Shown: one piece after another, positions 51,665 to 60,827 of the stretch
Position numbering within the stretch: position 1 is the first letter of the stretch
Layout of the letters: every line of letters starts with the position of its first letter
Origin: Kitasatospora kifunensis
Lineage (GTDB): Bacteria; Actinomycetota; Actinomycetes; Streptomycetales; Streptomycetaceae
Assembly: GCF_014203855.1 (NCBI RefSeq)
Contig: NZ_JACHJV010000001.1
Location: 310,001 to 374,000 of the forward strand
Direction of reading: 5' to 3'
Length of the DNA: 64,000 nucleotides
Made by a program: the position numbers and the translations under genes
Notes under the pieces: model-generated
What the model was told of the DNA's origin: nothing
Seen by the model: the letters and a program-made list of their open reading frames with translations, nothing else
The model's database searches: none

Positions 51665-52522
51665 CTACTGCGCCCGCCCCCTGCGCGGGTCGAGGCCGGC
51701 CAGGGCATCCAGCAGGACCGGCCAGGCGGGCGAGAGCGGGTCGATCAGTGTGAAGTGGCTGGCGCCGGGCAGTGCGACCAACCTCGGTGCCGAACCGGCC
51801 GCCCGAGCCCGGTCGGCGAAGATCCTGCTTATCTCGACCGGCACCCGCTCGTCCTCCGTGCCGTGGATCAGCACGGTCGGGACGGTGAGCGGGAGCAACT
51901 GCGCGGGGTCGGCGAGGGCGTAGCGGTCCGGGTGTTGGCCGGCCCGGCCGCCCATCATCGCGCTGGTGGCGTCCTCGCCGAGCTTCCAGTCGTCGCACAG
52001 GGTCAGGCAGGAGCAGCCGGCCAGGGCGACGACGGCGTCGGGGGTGCGGTCGGTGTGCCACGGGGAGTCGGCGGGCAGGTGGGGACGGGCGGCGCTCCAC
52101 AGCGCGAGGTGGCCGCCGGCCGAGTGGCCGACCAGGACGATCGGCAGTTCCTCGCCCGCCAGCTCGACCCCTCGGGTCGCCAGCAGGTCGACGGCGGCGG
52201 CGATGTCGTCGAAGATCTCCGGGGACCCCGTACGTCGGTACTCGGGCACGGCCACCAGGTACCCGGCCTCGGCCAGCGCCTCGGCCAGCGGAGCGGCGTG
52301 CGTGCGGTCGATCGCCGGGCGCCAGAAGCCGCCGTGCAGCAGCACCAGCAGGCCGCGAGGCCGACCGGCCGAGCGGCGCAGGTCGATCACCTGGTCCGGG
52401 TGCGGGCCGTAGGCGATGGTCCGGTCCGGGGGCGGCGCCTGGTCGCCGGTCGGCAGCGCGGCCGGCACCGTGCCGCTGGAACTCTCGTGCGCGCCTGGCG
52501 CGGTGTGGTCGACAGCCGTCAT
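51665..52522 (-). CDS. Alpha/beta hydrolase (esterase/formamidase-like)
   Basis: This is a 285-residue protein. The oxyanion motif is LHGGFW, the nucleophile elbow is GHSAGG, a late acid lies in GTEDERVPV, and the catalytic His is in GASHFTLID. The N-terminal HGGFW form recalls esterases of the kynurenine formamidase/HSL-like group. It has no signal peptide. Start ATG 52522 lies behind GGAGGTGAGC. It converges with the blaI-like gene; the substrate is unknown. Confidence 0.88.
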   Translation of the reverse strand: MTAVDHTAPGAHESSSGTVPAALPTGDQAPPPDRTIAYGPHPDQVIDLRRSAGRPRGLLVLLHGGFWRPAIDRTHAAPLAEALAEAGYLVAVPEYRRTGSPEIFDDIAAAVDLLATRGVELAGEELPIVLVGHSAGGHLALWSAARPHLPADSPWHTDRTPDAVVALAGCSCLTLCDDWKLGEDATSAMMGGRAGQHPDRYALADPAQLLPLTVPTVLIHGTEDERVPVEISRIFADRARAAGSAPRLVALPGASHFTLIDPLSPAWPVLLDALAGLDPRRGRAQ

Positions 52523-52631
52523 GCTCACCTCCGGGTTCAGCACACGGTATCCGTTCGAGCCCGGTCCGAAAAGGTCCGCCCGGCGGCAAGCCCAGCAGCG
52601 CCAACAGGACGGGCCGACGGCCAGTGGCCGG

Positions 52632-53054
52632 TCAGCTGCCGCCCAGCACGCCGGCCCGCAGGGCCGCGAGCAGACGCAGCACGTCCTCCTCGCCGGCCGC
52701 GGTGAAGGTGTGCACGGCGTCCACCACCGCGCGAGCGACGTCGCCGGAGGCGCTGTCCGGGGCGTTCGCGGCCCAGGTCTTCAGCGTCCGGCCGAGCGCC
52801 GCGCACATCCGCACGGTCACGTCGGCCTCCTTGCGCTCCATCGCGGCGTCGAACTCGGCCTCGTCCATTCCGCCGTGGATACCGCAGGCGAGGGAGAGCA
52901 TGGAGTCGAGGACCAGGTCGCCGTAGTCGGCGACCAGGACCGGCAGCGGCGCCTCCCCCGGGCCGCACTGCGCCAGCGCCTCCAGGGCGCGGCCGTCCTG
53001 CCTCCACGCCGCCTCCAGGGCGGCCAGCGCACGCAGCGTATCGTCCGGTGTCAC
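52632..53054 (-). CDS. Hypothetical helical protein
   Basis: This 140-residue, almost entirely helical protein is rich in Ala and Leu. It has DTLRALAALEAAWRQDG, VADYGDLVLDSMLSLACG and VARAVVDAVHTFTAAGEEDV. There is no signal or membrane segment and I do not recognise the family. The start is GTG 53054. It reads the same way as the hydrolase 109 bp downstream, and may be co-transcribed. Confidence 0.7.
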   Translation of the reverse strand: MTPDDTLRALAALEAAWRQDGRALEALAQCGPGEAPLPVLVADYGDLVLDSMLSLACGIHGGMDEAEFDAAMERKEADVTVRMCAALGRTLKTWAANAPDSASGDVARAVVDAVHTFTAAGEEDVLRLLAALRAGVLGGS

Positions 53055-53146
53055 CCTGTCACCGTACCGCTACGGCGACACCGGAAATGACTCTCGCCGA
53101 ACTTCTTAAGAACCGCTCTTATGACCTATCAGCATCCTTACGGCGC

Positions 53147-55204
53147 ATGACGACTACGACCTCAGGTCCAGCGAGCCGCCCCCTGCGCCGGGCGGCGCTG
53201 GTGGCGCTCGCCCTGGTGAGCGCCACCACCCTCACCAGCGCGAACTGGTCCACCGCCTACGGCGCGACCGCTCACGCCGCGAACCGACCGCACGGCGACT
53301 CCTCGATCCGCGTGCACGGCAAGCTCCTTGAGATCCCGATCAGCGGCGGCGTGGCGCAGCTGCGGACCGACTCGCTGGCCGTGACCGCGCGCGGCCGCGA
53401 CGGGCGGACGCTGACGCTCTCCGCTCCCGCGGCGCAGCCGCTGGGGCAGCCGGGGCAGGTCACCGTCAAGGACGGCACGGCGAGTTGGACGCTGCCGGAG
53501 CACGGCCTGAGCGTCACCGCCGCCGCCGTGCGCGGTCGGCTGCAGGTCACCGTCCACAACGAGCAGGACGGCGCAACCCTGCCCTGGCCGGTCACCGGCA
53601 CCGATCCGTCCGCGACCCAGCTGCAACTGCCGAGCGGCGAGGGGCTGGGCATTCCGGTCGCCGACCCGTTCTGGAACTCCGCCAACACCGGGGTGGCCGG
53701 GGCCAGTTACGACCTGCAGGCCGACCTGAGCATGCCGCTGTGGGGCTACACGCTGGCCGGACAGGGTGTCAGCTACCTGGTTCCGCAGCCGATCGGCACC
53801 TCGCTGGGCCTTAGTTCGCAGGACGGCCGGCTGCACGGCACCGCCGTGCACACCTTCTCCAAGCGGGCGGGCACCCAGGACTACACCGTTACCTTCGCTC
53901 TCAGCGACCCCTCCCCCGTCGCCCCCGCGCAGGACTACCGCCGCTGGCTCGGCGACCACGGCCAACTGGTCACGCTGAGCAGCAAGATCGCCGCCAACCC
54001 GGAGGTCGGCAAGCTGATCGGCGCCTTCCACGCCTACACCTGGGGCAGCGCCCGCACCGCGCAGGGCGTGCAGCAGATGCAGGCGCTGGGCCTGTCCCGG
54101 CTCTGGCTCGGCTACGACTCGGACGACCAGCCGATGGACGCCGCCGCGGTGGCCGCCGCCAAGCAGGCGGGCTATCTGGTCGGCCCGTACGACTCGTTCG
54201 CCAACGGGCAGGACCCGAGCAGCGCCGACGCGCCCACCTCCGCCTGGCCGGCCCCGGTCTACCCGGACTACTGCGTCCACCAGCAGGACGGCTCGGTGCT
54301 CGCGGGCTTCCACGGCCGCGGCTGCTACCTCAGCTCGCAGGCCTTCGCCCAGCACCCCGAGTTCCTCGCCCAGCGCACCGCGCAGATGACCGCCAACGGG
54401 GCGAACAGCTACTTCCTGGACGTCGACGCGGCGGGCGACCTGAACGACGACTTCAGCGCCGACCACCCGATGAACCAGCAGCAGGACGAGGCCAACCGGA
54501 TCGCCCGGATGCGCCAACTGTCCGGCCCGGACAAGCTGGTGCTCGGCTCGGAGGCCTCGCGCAGCTGGGCCGGCCCGGTCATCGACTTCAGCCACGGCTC
54601 GCTGACCCCGCCCGCGAACGGGCTGTGGCCGCTGGAGAAGGACAAGGACGTCTGGGGCGGCTATGTACCGGTCAACGCGCCGGGGAACTTCTTCAAGCCG
54701 GTCGACCTGCCGGCCGACCTGACCAAGGCCATGTTCGACCCGACGTACCGGATCCCGCTGCTGGAGACCGCGTTGCACGACACCCAGGTCAACCTCGACC
54801 GGTGGGAGCTGTCGTACACCAAGCTCCCGGCGCTGGAGACCACCCGGGCGCTGCAGGCGATCCTGCAGAACACCCCGTTGAACCTGGTCCTCAACGGCCC
54901 GACGCTGAACACCGACGGCAAGCAACTGGCGGCTCTGCAGCAGTACTTCGCGCCGCTGCACGAGGCCGCCGGCACCCAGCCGATGACCGACTTCCGCTAT
55001 CTCAGCGCGGACCACCAGGTGCAGCAGACCAGCTTCGGCAACGGCGTGCTCCAGGTCACCGCCAACTTCGGTACCACCGCGTACGGTTCCGGCACGGACG
55101 CGCTGGGCCCGCTGCCGGGCGGCTGCGTGGACGCCAAGCTCAAGGGCGACAAGGAGCCGCGCCGGCTCTGCCCCACCACGCTGCCGCAGGCACCGCTCAA
55201 GTAG
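53147..55204 (+). CDS. Secreted glycoside-hydrolase-like protein (GH101-like)
   Basis: This is a 685-residue exported protein. The signal peptide (RPLRRAALVALALVSATTLTSA) is followed by a beta-rich region (about 50-260) and a predicted TIM barrel (about 280-600) with LSRLWLGYDSDDQPMD, VGPYDSF, NSYFLDVDAAGD and LVLGSEASRSW. The acidic FLDVDA and GSEAS stretches are candidate catalytic residues. This layout resembles GH101/DUF5696-type glycosidases, but I cannot name the substrate. Start ATG 53147 is fixed by the signal peptide; the ribosome site is poor. A terminator follows. Confidence 0.72.
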   Translation: MTTTTSGPASRPLRRAALVALALVSATTLTSANWSTAYGATAHAANRPHGDSSIRVHGKLLEIPISGGVAQLRTDSLAVTARGRDGRTLTLSAPAAQPLGQPGQVTVKDGTASWTLPEHGLSVTAAAVRGRLQVTVHNEQDGATLPWPVTGTDPSATQLQLPSGEGLGIPVADPFWNSANTGVAGASYDLQADLSMPLWGYTLAGQGVSYLVPQPIGTSLGLSSQDGRLHGTAVHTFSKRAGTQDYTVTFALSDPSPVAPAQDYRRWLGDHGQLVTLSSKIAANPEVGKLIGAFHAYTWGSARTAQGVQQMQALGLSRLWLGYDSDDQPMDAAAVAAAKQAGYLVGPYDSFANGQDPSSADAPTSAWPAPVYPDYCVHQQDGSVLAGFHGRGCYLSSQAFAQHPEFLAQRTAQMTANGANSYFLDVDAAGDLNDDFSADHPMNQQQDEANRIARMRQLSGPDKLVLGSEASRSWAGPVIDFSHGSLTPPANGLWPLEKDKDVWGGYVPVNAPGNFFKPVDLPADLTKAMFDPTYRIPLLETALHDTQVNLDRWELSYTKLPALETTRALQAILQNTPLNLVLNGPTLNTDGKQLAALQQYFAPLHEAAGTQPMTDFRYLSADHQVQQTSFGNGVLQVTANFGTTAYGSGTDALGPLPGGCVDAKLKGDKEPRRLCPTTLPQAPLK

Positions 55205-55241
55205 CGCGGACGGCAACGCGGACGGCTCAAGTAACGCGGAC

Positions 55242-55281
55242 GGCCGCCTGACCCGACCGGCCCTGGTGGCGTCAGGCGGCC
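55242..55281 (+). terminator. Terminator of the secreted glycosidase-like gene
   Basis: Arms ggccgcctgac (55242-55252) and gtcaggcggcc (55271-55281) form an 11-bp perfect stem with an 18-base loop. The short sequence ctcaagta(g/a)cgcggacggc, which includes the stop codon, is repeated at 55196 and 55226. Confidence 0.75.
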
Positions 55282-55498
55282 TCGGGCTGCGTCAGGCCGG
55301 AGTGCGGGAAACGAACGATTGGGCCATGAAAGAGACGGCCCCCTCGTGTAAAACAACCCAGGCCCCGCATCCCTGACGCTGTGCCGTCAAAAATACCGCC
55401 GATAAAGCGGAAGTTCGCAGAGGGAGTTGTTCGGCACCGGTATTCACGGGCGAATCACCCTGCTGGAAATCAAAGTTGTGCCGATGCTCACGTGCCAG

Positions 55499-55531
55499 CC
55501 CCCTGCCGGCCCCCTGCCCGCCCCCTGCCGG
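55499..55531. repeat. 11-bp tandem repeat in the upstream region of the second phospholipase C
   Basis: There are three tandem copies of ccccctgccgg (the middle one ends cccg). They lie in the 387-bp gap before the second phospholipase C gene. Apart from this and the terminator at 55242 I see no gene there. The AT-richer part (55375-55480) probably contains the promoter. Confidence 0.7.
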
Positions 55532-55591
55532 TCCCCGGCTCCGTGAAGGGTCCCAGTTGTCCAGCCAAGTCCGCTCAGAAATGGCAGATAC

Positions 55592-57739
55592 ATGGGTTCT
55601 TCCGAGACCTCCCCCCAGCTCGGCCGTCGCAGGTTCCTCCAGCTCGGCGGCGCCGGTGCCGCCGCTGCCGGACTCTCGATGTTCCCCCCGGCCATTGCCA
55701 AGGCGATGGCGCTGCCGGCGATCTCCCGCACCAAGTCCATCAAGGACGTCCAGCACGTCGTCATCCTGATGCAGGAGAACCGCTCGTTCGACCACTACTT
55801 CGGCACCCTGCGCGGAGTGCGCGGTTTCGCCGACCCGCGCCCGGCGCTGCTGCCGAACGGCAAGCCCGTCTTCCACCAGCCGACCAGCACCATCAAGACC
55901 GCCCGCTACCAGGGCCGCAACCTGCCCGCGAGTGAGAGCGAGGTGCTGCCCTGGTACATCGACCCGCGCAGCACCACCGAGCACACCGCGGGCACCGACC
56001 ACGGCTGGCCCAGCGGTCACCAGGCGTGGAACGAGGGGCACTGGGACTCCTGGGTCACCCAGAAGCAGGACGTCCTGACCATGGGTCACCTCAAGCGGCA
56101 GGACCTGCTCTACCACTTCGCGCTGGCCGAGGCCTTCACCATCGGCGACGCCTACCACTGCTCGGTGCACGCCGACACCGCGCCCAACCGGATCTACCTG
56201 TGGACCGGGACGATGGACCCGCGCAACGTCTACGGCAAGACCAAGCTCAACGGTCCCGCCACCGGCGAACGCGACGACACCAACGGCTACACCTGGACCA
56301 CCTACCCGGAGCTGCTGGAGCAGGCGGGCGTCAGCTGGAAGCTGTACCAGGGCGGCAGCGGGATCCCCGGCCAGCCCACGGACAACTTCACCGACAACTC
56401 GCTGATGTTCTTCCACAACTTCCAGCCCGCCGACGGCGCCGACCCCAGCAGCCCGCTGGTCCAGAAGGGCGCATCGGACCACACCCTGGTCGAGTTCGCC
56501 AACGACGTGAAGAACGGCACCCTCCCCCAGGTGACCTGGATCGTGCCGCCGGCCAAGTACTCCGAGCACCCGTCCTCCTCGCCGACCGACGGCGCCTACT
56601 ACATCAACCTGGTGATGGAGGCGCTGACCGCCAACCCGGAGGTGTGGGGCAGCACCGTGCTGCTGCTCGACTACGACGAGAACGACGGCCTCTTCGACCA
56701 CGTCGTCCCGCCGGTGCCGCCGCTGCACAGCGCCCCCGGCGGCGAGGGAATGGTCTCCGAGAGCCTGGTGGCCAGCCTGCAGGACGAGTTCCTGGACATG
56801 ACGAGCCGTCCGTGGACCAGTCCCGCCGGCACCGTCGGACCCAGCGGGCTCCAGCCGATCGGCCTCGGCCCGCGCGTGCCGATGATCGCCATCTCCCCCT
56901 GGTCGCGCGGTGGTTACGTCTGCTCGGAGACCTTCGACCACACCTCGGTGCTGCGCTTCCTGGAGCAGCGCTTCGGCATCGCCTCGCCCTACATCAGCGA
57001 CTGGCGCCGATCCGTCTGCGGCGACCTCACCTCGATGTTCGACTTCAAGGGCAAGGCCGACCCCAGCCCGGTGCACTTCCAGGTGCCGGCCCCGATCACG
57101 AGCGCGGGCAAGCCCTACAGCGTGCCGGTGCCGCAGGCGATGCCCGTCCAGGAGCCCGGCACCCGCCCCGCGCGCCCGCTGCAGTACAAGGCGCTGGTCA
57201 ACGAGGTGCCGCAACAGAGCGGCAAGGTCCAGCTCAAGCTGCGCAACCACGGGAAGATCGGCGCCGCGTTCCAGGTCTACGACCGCCAGAACCCGCAGTC
57301 CGCGCCGCGCCGCTACACCGTCGCCGCGCACGACACGCTGCAGGACTTCTGGACCGTGGCCACCGGCCAGCCCTACCAGCTCGCCGCCTACGGACCCAAC
57401 GGCAGCCAGTTCGAGTTCCAGGGCCAGGGCGGCGACGACCTGGCGGTCACGTTCACCCAGCACGGCCGGGACGAGGTCCGGGTGCGGATCCAGAACCACT
57501 GCAAGGAGCGGCGCACCGTGCGGGTGGCCAACACCTACCAGCACGACGGCAAGGCGCAGGCCACCCGGGTGCTCAAGGGACACGACAGCCTGGAGTACAG
57601 CTGGCACACCGGCGGCCAGGGCAACTGGTACGACGTGCGGGTGAGCGCGGTGGACGGCGCGGCCTTCACCCGCCGCTACGCCGGCCACCTGGAGAACGGC
57701 GAGCACAGCACCAGCGACCCGGGGCCGGTGGCCGGCTGA
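55592..57739 (+). CDS. Tat-exported phospholipase C, second copy
   Basis: This is a 715-residue secreted enzyme. The Tat signal is GRRRFLQLGGAGAAAAG. Family motifs are MQENRSFDHYFG, HCSVHADTAPNR, DYDENDGLFDHV, SETFDHTSVLRFLE and YISDWRRS, followed by two C-terminal beta domains (about 500-700). It is longer than the paralogue at 32356-34320, mainly by inserts such as SPAGTVGPSGLQPIG. It hydrolyses phosphatidylcholine-like lipids outside the cell. Start ATG 55592; the ribosome site is weak. Confidence 0.9.
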   Translation: MGSSETSPQLGRRRFLQLGGAGAAAAGLSMFPPAIAKAMALPAISRTKSIKDVQHVVILMQENRSFDHYFGTLRGVRGFADPRPALLPNGKPVFHQPTSTIKTARYQGRNLPASESEVLPWYIDPRSTTEHTAGTDHGWPSGHQAWNEGHWDSWVTQKQDVLTMGHLKRQDLLYHFALAEAFTIGDAYHCSVHADTAPNRIYLWTGTMDPRNVYGKTKLNGPATGERDDTNGYTWTTYPELLEQAGVSWKLYQGGSGIPGQPTDNFTDNSLMFFHNFQPADGADPSSPLVQKGASDHTLVEFANDVKNGTLPQVTWIVPPAKYSEHPSSSPTDGAYYINLVMEALTANPEVWGSTVLLLDYDENDGLFDHVVPPVPPLHSAPGGEGMVSESLVASLQDEFLDMTSRPWTSPAGTVGPSGLQPIGLGPRVPMIAISPWSRGGYVCSETFDHTSVLRFLEQRFGIASPYISDWRRSVCGDLTSMFDFKGKADPSPVHFQVPAPITSAGKPYSVPVPQAMPVQEPGTRPARPLQYKALVNEVPQQSGKVQLKLRNHGKIGAAFQVYDRQNPQSAPRRYTVAAHDTLQDFWTVATGQPYQLAAYGPNGSQFEFQGQGGDDLAVTFTQHGRDEVRVRIQNHCKERRTVRVANTYQHDGKAQATRVLKGHDSLEYSWHTGGQGNWYDVRVSAVDGAAFTRRYAGHLENGEHSTSDPGPVAG

Positions 57740-57868
57740 TCGCTTGACACGTCCGCCAGGAGGCGGCCGCTCGGGTAGCCCGAACGGTCGCCTTCTGGCG
57801 CGGCGGGTGCTCTCCCGCCCGCGACTGGGGATGTTTCGCGCCGGGGGACACCCGTCGGAAGGATCTTC

Positions 57869-58759
57869 ATGTTGGAGCACGTGTTCGCACGGATGGCACG
57901 GACCGCGACCGTGTCGGCCCTCGCCCTGGCGACGAGCGTCGGTATGTGCGGTGTGGCCGGCGCCGCCTCGCCGGAGGACCACCCCATCGAGGTGAGCCTC
58001 GGTGCCTCGGGCCTGCAGGCACCGGACACCGCGAAGGGCGGCCTGGTCAGCGTCCGGGTCAAGACGGACGACCCGAACGGCCGGCAGCTGCAACTGCTGC
58101 GCCCGCACAACGGCGTGAGCATCGACCAGGTCTTCCGCGACCTCGCGGACGCGGTCAGCCCGCAGCCGGCCACCGCGGGCGCCGGCATCAGGGCCGTGCG
58201 CGGCGAGGCGGAGCTGCTGGGCGGGGCGCTGGTCACCCCGCAGGTGCACGAGCAGTTCACCGAGGAGGTGACGCCCGGCGCGCTCTACCTGCTGGACCTC
58301 ACCGCGCTGCGAGCCGACCCGGCCCACCCGGTCTCCAAGCAGCTCAACCTGGTCGGCACGAGCGGCCAGAACGTCAACCAGGCCCGCTACGACGACGGCA
58401 TGGTGATCGAGCACGACCGGCGCTTCCAGACCGAGGACGTCGACCACGTGCACCTGGCCTACCGGGTGCACAACGAGTCCGATGAGATCCACGAGATGGA
58501 GCTGCGGCCGATCGGCGCGAACACCACCGAGGAGCAGATCCAGCACTACCTGGAGCAGGTCGCGCTGGGCAACCCCGCGCAGTCGCCGTTCACCGGGCCG
58601 GCCACCGGCTTCGGCGCCGTCTCCAAGGACCACGGCGCCTCCATCCAGGCGCACGGCCTGCAGGCCGGACGTTACGTGCTGCTCTGCATGGTTCCCGACG
58701 AGCAGACGGGCCTGCCGCACGCCGTGCTGGGCATGCACGAGATCGTCACCCTGCAGTAG
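57869..58759 (+). CDS. Secreted hypothetical protein, cupredoxin-like end
   Basis: This is a 296-residue exported protein. The signal peptide (ARTATVSALALATSVGMCGVAGAA) is followed by a beta-rich body. The C-terminus, GRYVLLCMVPDEQTGLPHAVLGMHEIVTLQ, has a Cys, His and Met spacing like the copper loop of cupredoxins. A histidine (HVHLAYRVHNESDE) lies upstream. Copper binding is therefore possible but not established. Start ATG 57869 lies behind GGAAGGA. It follows the phospholipase C gene by 129 bp. Confidence 0.7.
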   Translation: MLEHVFARMARTATVSALALATSVGMCGVAGAASPEDHPIEVSLGASGLQAPDTAKGGLVSVRVKTDDPNGRQLQLLRPHNGVSIDQVFRDLADAVSPQPATAGAGIRAVRGEAELLGGALVTPQVHEQFTEEVTPGALYLLDLTALRADPAHPVSKQLNLVGTSGQNVNQARYDDGMVIEHDRRFQTEDVDHVHLAYRVHNESDEIHEMELRPIGANTTEEQIQHYLEQVALGNPAQSPFTGPATGFGAVSKDHGASIQAHGLQAGRYVLLCMVPDEQTGLPHAVLGMHEIVTLQ

Positions 58760-58926
58760 TCAGCCACACCTCCCGTGGGCGCACTGATTTCTGACTGACT
58801 GTCAAGTCTATGGCGAAGTAAGGACATTGCGGCCAGAGCGGTTGACTGGGCGGACCGGCGGAGGTTGGCTCTAACGGTTCGTCCGGTCACCGGCCGCGCG
58901 GGGGCGGCCACTTCGGGAGGGGAATC

Positions 58927-60270
58927 ATGTTCGGACGCGGTCGAGCCAAAGTCCTGGCCATCACAGGCGCCTGTGCCGTCGCCGCCGCCCTGGCCACAAC
59001 CGTGGCGGCACCGGCCGGCGCGGCCGCGCCGCCGACCCCGGTGCAGGTCTGCCTGGCGCCCGGGGGTGCGCAGCCCGACCAACGCTCCGACCCGGCCGCG
59101 CTGAGCGCGGACGGCCGCTACGCGCTGATCGACTCGCTCGCCGGCAATCTGACACCCCAAGGCGGCAACGGCGGCGTCTTCGTCTGCGACCTGCGCACCG
59201 GGCACATCGAGCAGGCGGACCTGAGCGAGTCGGGCTCCCTGCCCGACTCCTACTCCTCCGGCGGGGCACTGAGCGCGGACGGCCGCTACGCCGTCTTCAC
59301 CTCGGCCGCCGACAACCTCGCACCGGGGGCCACCAAGGGCGTCCAGAACGTCTACCTGCGCGACCTGCGGACCCACCGCACCCAACTGATCAGCGCCGGC
59401 AACGGCAGTGCGCCGCAGGTCGGCGACAGCGACCAGCCGACCATCAGCGCGGACGGCCGCTACATCGCCTACACCTCGAACCGCCCCGACCTGGTGCCCG
59501 GCGGCACCGGCACCTTCGCGGACGTCTTCGTCTACGACCGCCACACCGGCAGCACCGTGCGGGCCTCCGTCCACAGCGACGGCAGCCCGGCCGTCAACGG
59601 CTCCGTCGAACCGTCGATCAGCGCGGACGGCTCCCGGGTGACGTTCATCTCCCGGGATCCGAGCCTGGCCAGTGCCAGTGCCAGTGCCAGTGCCAGCACC
59701 GCAGGCCAGACGCTGGTACCGCACCGCGCGCGGTTCTACCCCCTCTACGTGCACGACCTGCGCACCGGCCGCACCAGCCTGGCCAGCATCGAGCCGGACG
59801 GCAGCACCGCCGCCGTCAGCCAGGGAGTGCTCAGCGCCGACGGCCGCTACGCGGTGTTCACCTCGCTCGACAACGACTTCCTGGCACCGAGTCAGATCAT
59901 GGTGCGCGACCTGGACCGCGGCACCACCACGCTGGTCAGCACGGCTCCCGGCGGTGCCCAGGGCGATCAGGACTCGCTCACGATCGGGATGAGCGCGGAC
60001 GACCGCTCGGTCTTCTTCACCTCCAGCGCGGACAACCTGCTGCCCGGCAGCACCGCGCAGGCGTTCGGCTACTACCGGCACGACCTGCGCACCAACAGCA
60101 CCGAGCGCCTCCTGCAGCTGCCCGACCCCGCGAGCGGGGGCCAAGGCCTGCCGGCGGCCGTCGACGGCCGCGGGAACACCCTGCTGTTCGGCGCGGACGG
60201 CAGCAGGCTGCTACCGGGCGACACCAACCAGTCACCCGAGGCCTTCGCCCTCCAACTGCCCCGGCGCTGA
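58927..60270 (+). CDS. Secreted TolB-like beta-propeller protein
   Basis: This is a 447-residue exported protein. The signal (KVLAITGACAVAAALATTVAAPAGA) precedes about six PD40/WD40-like blades. Each has ALSADGRYAVFTSAADNL-type repeats (LSADGRYALI, ISADGRYIAYTSN, LSADGRYAVFTS, MSADDRSVFFTSS). A Ser/Ala microsatellite (SASASASAS) lies in one inter-blade loop. Propellers of this type bind proteins or sugars on the cell surface. It stands alone; the function is unknown. Confidence 0.85.
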   Translation: MFGRGRAKVLAITGACAVAAALATTVAAPAGAAAPPTPVQVCLAPGGAQPDQRSDPAALSADGRYALIDSLAGNLTPQGGNGGVFVCDLRTGHIEQADLSESGSLPDSYSSGGALSADGRYAVFTSAADNLAPGATKGVQNVYLRDLRTHRTQLISAGNGSAPQVGDSDQPTISADGRYIAYTSNRPDLVPGGTGTFADVFVYDRHTGSTVRASVHSDGSPAVNGSVEPSISADGSRVTFISRDPSLASASASASASTAGQTLVPHRARFYPLYVHDLRTGRTSLASIEPDGSTAAVSQGVLSADGRYAVFTSLDNDFLAPSQIMVRDLDRGTTTLVSTAPGGAQGDQDSLTIGMSADDRSVFFTSSADNLLPGSTAQAFGYYRHDLRTNSTERLLQLPDPASGGQGLPAAVDGRGNTLLFGADGSRLLPGDTNQSPEAFALQLPRR

Positions 60271-60320
60271 AGGCAGTAAGGCGCCGAGGCCAGCGATGTG
60301 ACCGGCGTCACCGTGCGAGC

Positions 60321-60347
60321 TGTCACATCCGGCGGCGCTACCCCGTC
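60321..60347 (+). promoter_or_regulatory. ECF41-type promoter
   Basis: tgtcaca at 60321-60327, a 16-bp spacer and cgtc at 60344-60347 match the known ECF41 consensus (TGTCACA-N16-CGTC). It is 33 bp before the start of the AhpD-like gene that precedes the sigma gene, so the sigma factor probably activates its own operon. Confidence 0.85.
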
Positions 60348-60380
60348 GAGTAGGCACAGACACGACGAAGGGACACCGCA

Positions 60381-60827
60381 ATGACTCGGCGACTCGCCTG
60401 GGCACAGCTCGAACCGGCCGCCTACCAGGCCATGCTCGAACTGGAGAAGTTCTCGGCCGACCGGATCGACCCCATCCTCTTCGAGCTGATCAAGATGCGC
60501 GCCAGCTACCTCAACGGCTGCGCGTACTGCCTCGACAAGCACACCCACGACGCCCTCGCGCTGGGCGAGAGCACCCAGCGCCTGGTGGTCGTCTCCGCCT
60601 GGCGGGAGGCACCACACCTGTTCACCGAGCGCGAGCGGGCCGCCCTCGCGCTCACCGACGCCGTCACCCGGCTCGGCGAGCACGGCGTCCCGGACGACGT
60701 GTGGGCCCAGGCCGCCGAGCAGTTCGAGGAGAAGGAACTGGTCCACCTCCTGATGGCGATCGCTACGATCAACGCGTGGAACAGGATCGCCATCAGCACC
60801 CGAGCGGAAACGGCCCCGCGCGGGTGA
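60381..60827 (+). CDS. AhpD/carboxymuconolactone decarboxylase-fold protein
   Basis: This is a 148-residue all-helical protein. The redox motif NGCAYCLDKHTHDA is typical of AhpD-like alkylhydroperoxidase proteins. Such proteins are the usual genomic partner of ECF41 sigma factors. ATG 60381 follows GAAGGGA and a recognisable ECF41 promoter. Its stop overlaps the sigma gene start (GTGA). The substrate is unknown, with peroxide or redox detoxification likely from the family. Confidence 0.92.
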   Translation: MTRRLAWAQLEPAAYQAMLELEKFSADRIDPILFELIKMRASYLNGCAYCLDKHTHDALALGESTQRLVVVSAWREAPHLFTERERAALALTDAVTRLGEHGVPDDVWAQAAEQFEEKELVHLLMAIATINAWNRIAISTRAETAPRG

